Shown here in pieces: positions 26,728 through 34,690 of a stretch of 48,030 nucleotides of DNA; position 1 is the first letter of the stretch, and each line of letters begins with the position of its first letter. Source of the DNA: an uncultured Alphaproteobacteria bacterium (GTDB taxonomy: Bacteria; Pseudomonadota; Alphaproteobacteria; HIMB59; GCA-002718135); the NCBI GenBank assembly GCA_902586695.1, contig CACIIL010000007.1, positions 1-48,030 of the forward strand, written 5' to 3'. A program made the translations under genes and the position numbers. The notes beneath the pieces are model-generated. The model saw nothing but the letters and a program-made list of their open reading frames with translations. It ran no database searches and was not told the DNA's origin.

Positions 26728-27362
26728 TAATTAATACTTTCCATTATTTTAACAATTTGTTTTGATGTTTGTGTAAAAGATTTAGAATTATCAATAATCT
26801 TAGAACCTCTAGGTATTACTAAAGGTGAGTTTTTTCTTGATTTATCTTTTTTATCTCTCAATTTAATATCCTCTAAAATTTTTCGGTATATAGACTTTTC
26901 CCCATTATCAATCAACTGTTTATATCTTCTTTTAGCTCTTATATTTACATCAACGTCAACATATAGCTTAAGATAGGCCTTTTTGAATACTACTGATCCA
27001 ATATCTCTTCCATCAATTACAAACCCTTTTTTATTAGATAAGGTCTTTGTAACTAATCTTTGTTGTGAGTTAACAAATTCCCTCACAAATTTATATTTTG
27101 CTATTTCTGATGCGATGAAACCAATTTTTTCTTCTCTCAATCCACTAAACTTTCTTAAAGATATTTTATCTATCTTTTTTATGAGATTTTTTATTCTTTT
27201 TTTTTCATAAAATTTAATTTTATTTTTCTCGATTTCATAAGCGAGTCTTCTATAAAATATACCTGAGTCTATGTGAAATAATTTATATTTTCTTGCTATA
27301 AATTTTGAAATTTTTTCTTTTCCAGATCCGGCGGGACCATCTACAGTAATAATTTTATTCAC
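26727..27362 (-). CDS. cmk: Cytidylate kinase
   Basis: This 211-residue P-loop kinase phosphorylates CMP and dCMP. Walker A is GPAGSGKEKISKFIA, in which the usual (S/T)-(S/T) after GSGK is E-K, a mild departure from the typical GSGKGT/S. IDGRDIGSVVF, the DSGIFYRRLA substrate site (YR-type) and RAKRRYKQL are also seen. The start codon is GTG, overlapping the aroA TGA by 4 bp. The neighbours aroA and rpsA are the usual ones. Confidence 0.93.
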   Translation of the reverse strand: MNKIITVDGPAGSGKEKISKFIARKYKLFHIDSGIFYRRLAYEIEKNKIKFYEKKRIKNLIKKIDKISLRKFSGLREEKIGFIASEIAKYKFVREFVNSQQRLVTKTLSNKKGFVIDGRDIGSVVFKKAYLKLYVDVDVNIRAKRRYKQLIDNGEKSIYRKILEDIKLRDKKDKSRKNSPLVIPRGSKIIDNSKSFTQTSKQIVKIMESIN

Positions 27363-28657
27363 AAAAAGATACCACCTGCATTATTATAAATTTGAATAAA
27401 ATTTGGAAAACTAGTTTTTATAGAATCAACATCCTCTATCGACAAGTTACCTACTCTGGAACCCATAACAACAAATGACATTGCTATTCTATGATCAAAA
27501 TCAGTTTTGATATTATTATCTTTGGGATTATAATTTTCTGAGGGATTAATTATAAGATCATCATTGATAACGTCACATTCGCAACCACATCTTAACAAAT
27601 TTAATCTAATTAATTCAAGACGATTACTTTCTTTTACTTTTAATTCACCTAGACCTCTAAAAATACTCCTACTGTTTGCAAAAGCTGCAGCAATAGATAA
27701 AATAGGGTATTCATCAATCATCAATTTTGCCATTTCTGAATTTAATTCACAACCTTTTAAATCAGAATATTCAACATCAATATCTGCTACAATTTCATTT
27801 GAAATAGTTCTTTTATTTTTAACAATAATTTTTGCTCCCATCATTTTTAGTGCTTTTAAAATTCCATCTCTTGTTGGATTGATATTTATATTTTTTATAG
27901 AAATTTTAGAGCCCTTATTGATTAAGGCAGCGACTATTAAGAAGGCACTACTTGATAAATCTGATGGCACATCAATATTAGTGGCCTTTAGTTCCTGTTT
28001 TCCAATAATATGAATTGAATTTTCTTTTTCAGTTTTTTTTATATCTATATTAGCATTGAAAGATTTAAGCATATTTTCAGTATGATCTCTTGTTATATTT
28101 TTTTCAATTATTGTACTTACCCCCTCAGTATTTAAAGCAGCTAATATTAATCCAGATTTTATTTGAGCAGATGCTATTTTTACTTCAATTTTTGAATTTT
28201 TAAGTTTTCTACCAATAATTTTTAATGGAAGTGTACCAGTACTATTTTCAAATTTGGCACCCATTATTTTTAATGGGTTTGTTATTCTTTGCATAGGTCT
28301 TAATGATAGAGATTTATCGCCCTCAATAACAGAATTAAAAGATTGAGAAGCAAGTAGACCTGTAAGTAATCTTGCACTTGTTCCTGAATTCCCTAAATAA
28401 ATATTTTTTTTTGGTTTTGATAGTCCATTTAAACCATTTCCATAAATTATAATTTTGTTTTGTTCATTTTTAATTTTTACTCCTAGTAATTTAAAAGCCT
28501 CTAAAGTATGGATTACATCATCTGACATTAAAATATTATTTACTTCTGATATTCCTTTTGCAATAGATGGAATAATAATTGATCTATGCGATATAGATTT
28601 ATCTCCAGGAATCTTTATATTTCCTGTTATACCAGAGCTTATTTTATCAGATATCAT
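27359..28657 (-). CDS. aroA: 3-phosphoshikimate 1-carboxyvinyltransferase (EPSP synthase)
   Basis: This 432-residue shikimate-pathway enzyme joins PEP to shikimate 3-phosphate. Seen are IPGDKSISHRSI at the N-terminus, the glyphosate-region motif LGNSGTSARLLTGLL, SAQIKSGLILAALNTEG, the catalytic DEYPILSIAAAFA and KESNRLE, and FDHRIAMSF near the end. The Ala in the LGNSGTSAR region resembles class II, glyphosate-tolerant enzymes, but this was not tested in detail. No gap separates it from lptB. Confidence 0.96.
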   Translation of the reverse strand: MISDKISSGITGNIKIPGDKSISHRSIIIPSIAKGISEVNNILMSDDVIHTLEAFKLLGVKIKNEQNKIIIYGNGLNGLSKPKKNIYLGNSGTSARLLTGLLASQSFNSVIEGDKSLSLRPMQRITNPLKIMGAKFENSTGTLPLKIIGRKLKNSKIEVKIASAQIKSGLILAALNTEGVSTIIEKNITRDHTENMLKSFNANIDIKKTEKENSIHIIGKQELKATNIDVPSDLSSSAFLIVAALINKGSKISIKNININPTRDGILKALKMMGAKIIVKNKRTISNEIVADIDVEYSDLKGCELNSEMAKLMIDEYPILSIAAAFANSRSIFRGLGELKVKESNRLELIRLNLLRCGCECDVINDDLIINPSENYNPKDNNIKTDFDHRIAMSFVVMGSRVGNLSIEDVDSIKTSFPNFIQIYNNAGGIFL

Positions 28658-29401
28658 TTATATTTTGAATTCAGAGCCTAAATAAAATTTTTTAATTTTC
28701 TCATTTGATACTGCTTCCTGTGGACTTCCTTCAAAATAAATACTTCCTTCATTTACAATATAAACTTTATTCACTATTTTTAGAGTTTCTCTAACATTAT
28801 GATCAGTAATTAAAACTCCAATATTTTTTTTAGTAAGAGTTTTGATTATTGTTTTAATTTCTTCAATTGATACTGGATCTATTCCAGTAAGCGGCTCATC
28901 CAATAGCAAAAACTTTGGTCTTGAGGCAAGTGTTCTTGCAATTTCCAACCTTCTTCTTTCTCCTCCAGATAAAACCACAGATTTAGATTTTTTAACATGG
29001 CTAATATTGAATTCATTCAATAAACCTTCAAGGATTATTTGGTGCTTATTTTTATCTTTTTCAACTACTTCTATAATTGACATAAGATTATCTTCTACAT
29101 TCATGCCTCGAAAAATAGATGGCTCTTGAGGTAAATAACCTATCCCTTTTGTGCCTCTTGAATAAATCGGAGTTTTTGTAATATCTATTTTATCAAGAAT
29201 AATAGATCCGCTATCTGGTTTTACCAATCCTACAATCATATAGAAAGTTGATGTTTTGCCAGCACCATTAGGTCCAAGTAATCCAACTATTTCTCCTCTT
29301 TGTATTGATAAACTGATATCTCTTACAACTTTTTTATTACCATAGGTTTTTGAAATTTTATTAATTATAAGACCATCATCAAGTAATTGAAATTTACTCA
29401 T
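28658..29401 (-). CDS. lptB: LPS export ABC transporter ATPase LptB
   Basis: This ATPase of about 247 residues powers LPS extraction by LptFG from the inner membrane. It has Walker A GLLGPNGAGKTSTFYMIVG, Q-loop YLPQEPSIFRGM, signature LSGGERRRLEIARTLA, Walker B FLLLDEPLTGIDP and H-loop ITDHNVRETL. The QEPSIFRGM-V-DN and DHNVRETL blocks mark LptB specifically. A TTG at 29413 also opens the frame, but the ATG at 29401 is preferred and overlaps lptA by 8 bp. LptF and LptG are not in the window. Confidence 0.96.
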   Translation of the reverse strand: MSKFQLLDDGLIINKISKTYGNKKVVRDISLSIQRGEIVGLLGPNGAGKTSTFYMIVGLVKPDSGSIILDKIDITKTPIYSRGTKGIGYLPQEPSIFRGMNVEDNLMSIIEVVEKDKNKHQIILEGLLNEFNISHVKKSKSVVLSGGERRRLEIARTLASRPKFLLLDEPLTGIDPVSIEEIKTIIKTLTKKNIGVLITDHNVRETLKIVNKVYIVNEGSIYFEGSPQEAVSNEKIKKFYLGSEFKI

Positions 29402-30158
29402 CTGTTCCTGCAATGATTGCTTTAACTTTTTTTGAATTATTTGAGGAAACTTTATATGAATTTTTTGTTGTATTAATTATTCCGTAGTCACCTGAAATAA
29501 TTTCATTACCTCTTTTTATTAGAACATTATCAAATAATTCAATTGTTGATTTTTTTTTATCATAAACTGCTTTTTTAGAAAACATTTCTATATCATCTGT
29601 TTTAATATTTAATTTATTTTTATCTTCAACATTTAGATTGGCAATATCTCTTTTATTGTTGATTATTTCAAAAGTACCATCTATTTTTGAGCCAGTAATA
29701 TATATATTATCACTAACTAATTTTGAATTAGGTCCATCAATTAAAAAAGTACTATTAAGATTATTAACAATTATTTTACCATCTGATAACATTTCAGTAG
29801 TTTCTAAATATAATTCACTATTATTGCCATTAATAAAAATTTTTTGATCTTTTATATTAAATTTAACATTATTACCCTTGCCATTTAGATTATATAATTC
29901 AGATATAAATTCTACATTTTCACTAGCTACTAATTCTCTAATATCATAAAGATCTTTATCAAAAAATATTTTGACTAATTGCCCCTTTAGTTCTAAATCG
30001 TCTGAAAAAATCTCAACATTTTTTTTTAATAAATAATATTTTTCTTCTTGAAAAACCTCAATACCATCTTCTGTAGTTATTTCTGTTTCTCCAGCATCTC
30101 TAGAAATTGCTGAATTAAAATAAAATGTTATAAAAAAAAAAATTATTAGTTTAATCAT
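29394..30158 (-). CDS. lptA: LPS-transport periplasmic bridge protein LptA
   Basis: This 254-residue protein has an N-terminal signal peptide (about residues 1-19, ending SAISRDA) and a beta-jellyroll OstA-type repeat region (LLKKNVEIFSDDLELKGQLV, GNNVKFNIKDQKIFINGNNSE, YDKKKSTIELFDNVLIKRGN). LptA polymerises into the bridge that carries LPS across the periplasm. At 254 residues it is longer than E. coli LptA (185), so an extra jellyroll strand set may be present. Identity comes largely from place: lptC before it and lptB after it. Confidence 0.82.
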   Translation of the reverse strand: MIKLIIFFFITFYFNSAISRDAGETEITTEDGIEVFQEEKYYLLKKNVEIFSDDLELKGQLVKIFFDKDLYDIRELVASENVEFISELYNLNGKGNNVKFNIKDQKIFINGNNSELYLETTEMLSDGKIIVNNLNSTFLIDGPNSKLVSDNIYITGSKIDGTFEIINNKRDIANLNVEDKNKLNIKTDDIEMFSKKAVYDKKKSTIELFDNVLIKRGNEIISGDYGIINTTKNSYKVSSNNSKKVKAIIAGTDE

Positions 30159-30604
30159 TTTAATGTTAATTTTGTTTTGCCTTTAAAGTTTATTATATTA
30201 CCATTTTCAATTATATCAAAACCAACAGAGTCTATATAAGCATTTTTTGAAACAAATATTGATTTGTTATTACTTGATGCAACCAAATTTTTTTTATTAA
30301 AGATAACATTATCACTATAGATTTTAAATTTATTTGACTTAAAAATTACATTATTTTCAAGCATAATTTTATCTTCTGTTAAAAAATTTCCTTCATTTGC
30401 GGTAACAGATATTTTTTGTTTATTACTATTTATTGAAAATTTTGGCTTAGTAATATCAGCTGTTTTTTTATTTAGTAAAATATTATTTGTTTTTGTTACA
30501 TTTGATTGCAAATAAACAAAAGAAATTAAAATAAAAATCATAAAAAAAACAAAAAATGAAAATATTAAAAATATTTTTTTATTCAATGATAGTAGGTAAT
30601 TCAA
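30155..30604 (-). CDS. lptC: LPS export protein LptC
   Basis: This 149-residue protein has one N-terminal membrane anchor (IFLIFSFFVFFMIFILISFV, about residues 11-30) and a beta-rich periplasmic domain (SVTANEGNFLTEDKIMLENN). That is the LptC layout, linking LptFGB to LptA. Sequence identity in this family is low, so the call leans on position between kdsD and lptA. The only start before the membrane helix is TTG; there is no ATG. TGA/ATG overlap of 4 bp with lptA. Confidence 0.8.
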   Translation of the reverse strand: MNYLLSLNKKIFLIFSFFVFFMIFILISFVYLQSNVTKTNNILLNKKTADITKPKFSINSNKQKISVTANEGNFLTEDKIMLENNVIFKSNKFKIYSDNVIFNKKNLVASSNNKSIFVSKNAYIDSVGFDIIENGNIINFKGKTKLTLK

Positions 30605-30605
30605 A

Positions 30606-31562
30606 TCAGGTACTTAACCTCAATAAATCGTGAATATGTATTATTCCAATTGGTTTATTTTTTTCACATATAAATAGACTAGTAATTTTTTTACTATTCA
30701 TTATGTTTAATGCTTCCCCTATAAGCATATTTTTTTCACCAGTTGTTGGTTTTTTTGTCATAAGATCAACTGCTTTTAAATTGAAAAAACTATCATTCAT
30801 ACTTCTTCTTAAATCCCCATCTGTTATTATACCTACCAAGTTTTTTTTATGATTAATTACTCCAATGCATCCAAAACTCTTTTTTGTCATTGTAATAAGA
30901 GTTTTTGTCATTTTTTCATTTTCATTGGCTAATGGTATTGATTTTCCAATGTGCATTATTTCAGAAACTTGTTTTAGATCTTTGCCTAAATTTCCACCAG
31001 GATGAAATTTTTTAAATTGACTACTTTTAAAGCCTTTTAATTCTAATAATGACATAGCTATACAATCACCTATAACTAACGATAATGTTGTAGAACTTGT
31101 TGGAGCAAGATTCAAAGGGCAAGCTTCTAAAGGTTTTTTATACACAATTCCTATAGTAGAATTTTTATTTAAAGAACTTTTAATATTGCTTGAAATACTT
31201 ATGAGCGGTATGTCAAAACGTTTAGCATAATTTATAATATTATTTAGCTCAGAAGTTTCACCTGAATTTGAAATAGCTATAATGCAATCATTTTTTTTTA
31301 TTCCTCCTAAATCTCCGTGACTTGCTTCAGTAGGATGAATAAAGTAAGATGGTGTTCCTGTAGATGATAGTGTTGCTGAAATTTTATTCCCTATGTGTGC
31401 ACTCTTACCTATACCAGTAACTATTACTCTTCCCTTTACTTTGCTTAAAAGTATTACTGCTTTATAAAATTTATCATTAAAAATTTTTGTTAGGTTTTTT
31501 AATTCTTTTATCTCTATTGATAGTGTTTTTTTTGCTCTATTTATAAGTTTTGATTTATTCAT
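30606..31562 (-). CDS. kdsD: Arabinose-5-phosphate isomerase KdsD
   Basis: This 318-residue enzyme turns ribulose 5-phosphate into arabinose 5-phosphate, the first step to Kdo for the LPS inner core. It has a SIS domain (VIVTGIGKSAHIGNKISATL, STGTPSYFIHPTEASHGDLG, ISNSGETSELNNI) and two CBS domains (about residues 200-318: VSEIMH, GVINHKKNLVGIITDGDLRR, SLFICEKNKPIGIIHIHDLL). It lies one base downstream of rnd and one base upstream of lptC, in the usual rnd-kdsD-lptC-lptA-lptB order. Confidence 0.96.
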   Translation of the reverse strand: MNKSKLINRAKKTLSIEIKELKNLTKIFNDKFYKAVILLSKVKGRVIVTGIGKSAHIGNKISATLSSTGTPSYFIHPTEASHGDLGGIKKNDCIIAISNSGETSELNNIINYAKRFDIPLISISSNIKSSLNKNSTIGIVYKKPLEACPLNLAPTSSTTLSLVIGDCIAMSLLELKGFKSSQFKKFHPGGNLGKDLKQVSEIMHIGKSIPLANENEKMTKTLITMTKKSFGCIGVINHKKNLVGIITDGDLRRSMNDSFFNLKAVDLMTKKPTTGEKNMLIGEALNIMNSKKITSLFICEKNKPIGIIHIHDLLRLST

Positions 31563-31563
31563 T

Positions 31564-32172
31564 TTAATGTTTAAATATATCTACATCCTGCCAACCTAAT
31601 AAATCTAAATCAGCTCTATGGGAAATAAAACTAAAACAAGTATCTGCAATATTTTTTCTATTTTCTCTATCTAGCATAATATCTAATTGTTTTTTTATTT
31701 TATGCAGATAAAGAACGTCTGTAGCTGCATATTTTTTTTGTTTTGCAGAAAGTTTTCCTCCCCAGTCCGATGACTGTTCTATTTTAGAAATGGATTTATT
31801 TAATAATTCTTTACAAAGATCCTTATATCCATGCTTATCAGTATAAGTTCTTGTGAGCTTAGATGCTATTTTTGTACAATAAATATTCTCGATCTTTATT
31901 TTTAAACTATTTTTTAATACAGCTACATCAAATCTAGCATAATGAAATATTTTCATAATTTTATTATTTTCTAAAAGCTTAATAAGATTCTTTGGTTTTT
32001 TCCTCAAGTCTATTATCTTTACTAGATGACATATGTTATCTCCATTTGATAACTGCACAAGACATAATTTATCTCTTTTAGGATTTAAACCCATTGTTTC
32101 AGTATCAATAGCTACAATATTACCAAAATTTAGATTTTTAGGTAAATCATTTTCATAATACTTTATTTTCAT
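31564..32172 (-). CDS. rnd: Short ribonuclease D-type 3'-5' exonuclease
   Basis: This DEDDy exonuclease of about 202 residues shows motif I VAIDTETMGLNPKRDKLC, motif II FHYARFDVAVL and motif III YAATDVLYLHKI. It lacks the C-terminal HRDC domains of E. coli RNase D (375 residues), as is common for the alphaproteobacterial protein beside kdsD. It probably trims RNA 3' ends; the substrate is unknown. The frame opens at a TTG (32178), but the ATG at 32172 is the likelier start. It heads the fifteen-gene minus-strand run, whose main promoter should lie in the 59-65 bp before it. Confidence 0.88.
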   Translation of the reverse strand: MKIKYYENDLPKNLNFGNIVAIDTETMGLNPKRDKLCLVQLSNGDNICHLVKIIDLRKKPKNLIKLLENNKIMKIFHYARFDVAVLKNSLKIKIENIYCTKIASKLTRTYTDKHGYKDLCKELLNKSISKIEQSSDWGGKLSAKQKKYAATDVLYLHKIKKQLDIMLDRENRKNIADTCFSFISHRADLDLLGWQDVDIFKH

Positions 32173-32237
32173 TTGCAATTTATTTATTCTTTATTTCAAA
32201 TAATTAAGTTGTTATAGCATCAAACTCTATAAAAATC

Positions 32238-33134
32238 ATGAAATCTATAATTATATTTGGTGGATCAGGTTACGTTGGAAAAAACTTAATTAGAGGTTTT
32301 GCAAAAAAGGGTTATAAAATCATTGTTCCCTATCAAAAACAAATAAACGAAGCAAACCTTAGGCTTTTAGGCTCACTAGGTCAAATTGTACCTTTTCATT
32401 TTACCTCATTAAAAAATAGTAAAATTTTATCATTACTTAATGATGTCAATATTTGTATAAATCTAAAAACTTCATGGGATTCCAAAAAATCAAGATTAAC
32501 TGAATCTATTTTTAATTTTAATTCAGATTTGATTAAGATGATAAAATTATCAACTTCAATAGAAAAATTTATATTTTTTTCTGGTTTAGGTAGTGAAAAT
32601 AGATCAACTTTTCGAAATGAAATAATTTCTAAAACTGAAGATATAATATTAAATGAGTTAGATAATTCTTTTATCATTAGACCTAGTGTTATTTTAGGAA
32701 ATAGAGACCAATTTTTATCAAATTTGACGCCATTATTTAAAATGTCTTTTTTTATACCTTTATTTGGAAGTGGGAATAAAAAGTTCCAACCAGTATTGAT
32801 AGATGATATTGAAAGATTTATATCCAAGCTAATTTTAACATCCAATTGCAGTGAGAAATTATTTGAATTGGCTGGTCCGGATGTTTTTACATATAAAAAG
32901 TTTTATTCTCAAATTTCTAAAATTTTATGTAAAAAAAGAGTATTGGTTCCTATTCCTATGAAAATTGTCAAATTAGTTGTTAAAATAGCAGAAAAAACAC
33001 CTTTTTCTCCAATTAATTCAGAGCAATTGGCATTGTTCGAAACAGATAATATATTGAATAATAAATTTCCAGGCTTTGATTATTTTAATATAGTTCCAAA
33101 AAAAACAATTTCTGCAATTAAAAAATCCTTATAA
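32238..33134 (+). CDS. NDUFA9-like NAD(P)-binding protein (atypical SDR, complex I associated)
   Basis: This 298-residue Rossmann protein begins IIIFGGSGYVGKNLIRGFAKKGY (GxxGxxG dinucleotide site) and continues with VPFHFTSLKN, the FSGLG strand end, FIIRPSVILGNRDQFLS and a C-terminal FELAGPDVFTYKKFY. This pattern matches the atypical SDR group of NDUFA9, an accessory subunit of respiratory complex I found in mitochondria and Alphaproteobacteria; the classic SDR Tyr-x3-Lys is absent, as usual there. It stands alone, transcribed away from rnd, with a 122-bp gap after it. Confidence 0.82.
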   Translation: MKSIIIFGGSGYVGKNLIRGFAKKGYKIIVPYQKQINEANLRLLGSLGQIVPFHFTSLKNSKILSLLNDVNICINLKTSWDSKKSRLTESIFNFNSDLIKMIKLSTSIEKFIFFSGLGSENRSTFRNEIISKTEDIILNELDNSFIIRPSVILGNRDQFLSNLTPLFKMSFFIPLFGSGNKKFQPVLIDDIERFISKLILTSNCSEKLFELAGPDVFTYKKFYSQISKILCKKRVLVPIPMKIVKLVVKIAEKTPFSPINSEQLALFETDNILNNKFPGFDYFNIVPKKTISAIKKSL

Positions 33135-33153
33135 AATATAGTTTTTTTTGAAT

Positions 33154-33174
33154 TTAGTACCATATTTGTACTAA
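33154..33174. repeat. Perfect 7-bp inverted repeat upstream of gltD, candidate operator
   Basis: TTAGTAC and GTACTAA (33154-33160 and 33168-33174) are exact inverted arms around a 7-bp spacer, giving 14-bp centre spacing. It lies 82-103 bp before the gltD start in one of the few real intergenic gaps (33135-33256). The spacing suits a dimeric helix-turn-helix regulator. It could also fold as a weak RNA hairpin ending the NDUFA9-like transcript, but the stem is AT-rich and not followed by a clean U run. It does not match the NtrC site pattern. Confidence 0.4.
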
Positions 33175-33256
33175 TTATCTCTTTTTTATATTTATTTTCC
33201 TTTATATATTGTTTATTGCCATCCTTCTTTAAAATAATAGTATCATAATTGTACAA

Positions 33257-34690
33257 ATGCTAAAATTTACTTCAATAAATAAAGAAAATCCAAAGAAAAC
33301 TGATTCAAAAATCAGATTAAAAAATTTTGATGAAATTTATGCAAATTTTGCAAAACAAAAAGCAGAAGAGCAAGCATCAAGATGTTCTCAATGTGGAGTT
33401 CCATTTTGCCAGGTTCATTGTCCTCTGCAGAACAATATTCCTGACTGGCTTAAATTAACAGCAGAAAATAGATTAGAGGAAGCATATCAAGTATCAAGCG
33501 CTACTAATAACATGCCAGAAATATGTGGGAGAATATGTCCTCAAGATCGATTATGTGAAGGTAATTGTGTTATTGAACAATCAGGTCATGGAACTGTCAC
33601 TATTGGTTCTATAGAAAAATATATAACTGATACAGCTTGGGATAATGGATGGATAAAAAAAATTGAACCAAGTATTAAAAGAGATCAATCTATAGGAATT
33701 ATAGGTGCAGGTCCTGCAGGTTTAGCAGCAGCTGAAGAGTTAAGGAAACTGGGTTATAAAATTACTATATATGATCGTTATGATAGAGCAGGCGGATTGC
33801 TAATTTATGGAATTCCAAATTTTAAATTAGAAAAAGAAATTGTTAAAAGAAGAACTAAACTGCTTGAAGATGGAGGTATTGAATTTAAGTTAAACTTTAA
33901 TGTTGGGGAAGATAAAACATTAGAGGAATTGAGAAAAGATCACGATGCAATTGTTATTGCTACTGGTGTGTATAAATCAAGAGATATAAATCTTAATGAA
34001 AAAAAATTTTCTAATGTAGTTCCTGCCCTAAACTATTTAACAGCAAGTAACAAAGTTGGCCTAAAGGATAAAGTTGATGACTATGAGAGCGGATTGTTAA
34101 ATGCAAATAATAAAAATGTTATAGTAGTAGGTGGTGGTGACACCGCAATGGATTGTGTTAGAACTGCAGTTCGACAAGGTGCAAAAACAGTAAAATGTTT
34201 ATACCGTAGGGATAAAAATAATATGCCTGGATCTCAAAGAGAAGTTGAAAATGCAATTGAAGAAGGTATACATTTTAATTGGCTTACATTACCAACAGAC
34301 TACCAAGGAAAAGATAATTTAGAAGAAGTTAAAATTGTAAAAATGCAACTTGGTTCTCCTGATGAAAGTGGAAGACGAAAACCTGAAATAAAAGAAAATA
34401 GTGAAGAAATTTTAAAAGCAGATTTAGTAATTGAGGCACTAGGTTTTGAGCCTGAAGATCTACCCGTTATGTTTAATGAGCCAGCACTTAATGTTACGCA
34501 GTGGGGTACGCTTAAAGTTGATTTCAAAAATCTTATGACATCTCTTGAAGGTGTATTTGCTGCTGGTGATATTATCAGAGGTGCAAGTCTTGTTGTTTGG
34601 GGTATCAAAGATGGAAGGGATGCTGCCGGTCATATTCACAACTACCTCACCAAAAATATGCAAGAAGGTAAAAGGGTTGTTAATGAATAA
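33257..34690 (+). CDS. gltD: Glutamate synthase (NADPH), small subunit
   Basis: This 477-residue subunit passes electrons from NADPH to GltB. N-terminal cysteines for [4Fe-4S] clusters are at about residues 43-105 (CSQCGVPFCQVHCPL, CGRICPQDRLCEGNCV). The FAD site is IGIIGAGPAGLAAAEEL, the NADPH site VIVVGGGDTAMDCVRTAVR, and the end GVFAAGDIIRGASLVVWGI. In most bacteria gltB precedes gltD; here gltD comes first and overlaps gltB by 8 bp. Confidence 0.97.
   Translation: MLKFTSINKENPKKTDSKIRLKNFDEIYANFAKQKAEEQASRCSQCGVPFCQVHCPLQNNIPDWLKLTAENRLEEAYQVSSATNNMPEICGRICPQDRLCEGNCVIEQSGHGTVTIGSIEKYITDTAWDNGWIKKIEPSIKRDQSIGIIGAGPAGLAAAEELRKLGYKITIYDRYDRAGGLLIYGIPNFKLEKEIVKRRTKLLEDGGIEFKLNFNVGEDKTLEELRKDHDAIVIATGVYKSRDINLNEKKFSNVVPALNYLTASNKVGLKDKVDDYESGLLNANNKNVIVVGGGDTAMDCVRTAVRQGAKTVKCLYRRDKNNMPGSQREVENAIEEGIHFNWLTLPTDYQGKDNLEEVKIVKMQLGSPDESGRRKPEIKENSEEILKADLVIEALGFEPEDLPVMFNEPALNVTQWGTLKVDFKNLMTSLEGVFAAGDIIRGASLVVWGIKDGRDAAGHIHNYLTKNMQEGKRVVNE

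Noticed and set aside
26730-27362. cmk P-loop departure (GSGKEK) as a sign of a dead kinase
   Set aside because: The essential Lys and the substrate motifs are present and the operon context is intact, so an active enzyme is more likely.
34545-34682. N-terminal extension of gltB (46 residues)
   Set aside because: It lies wholly in an alternate frame of gltD, has no family match, and the ATG at 34683 already leaves a normal propeptide.
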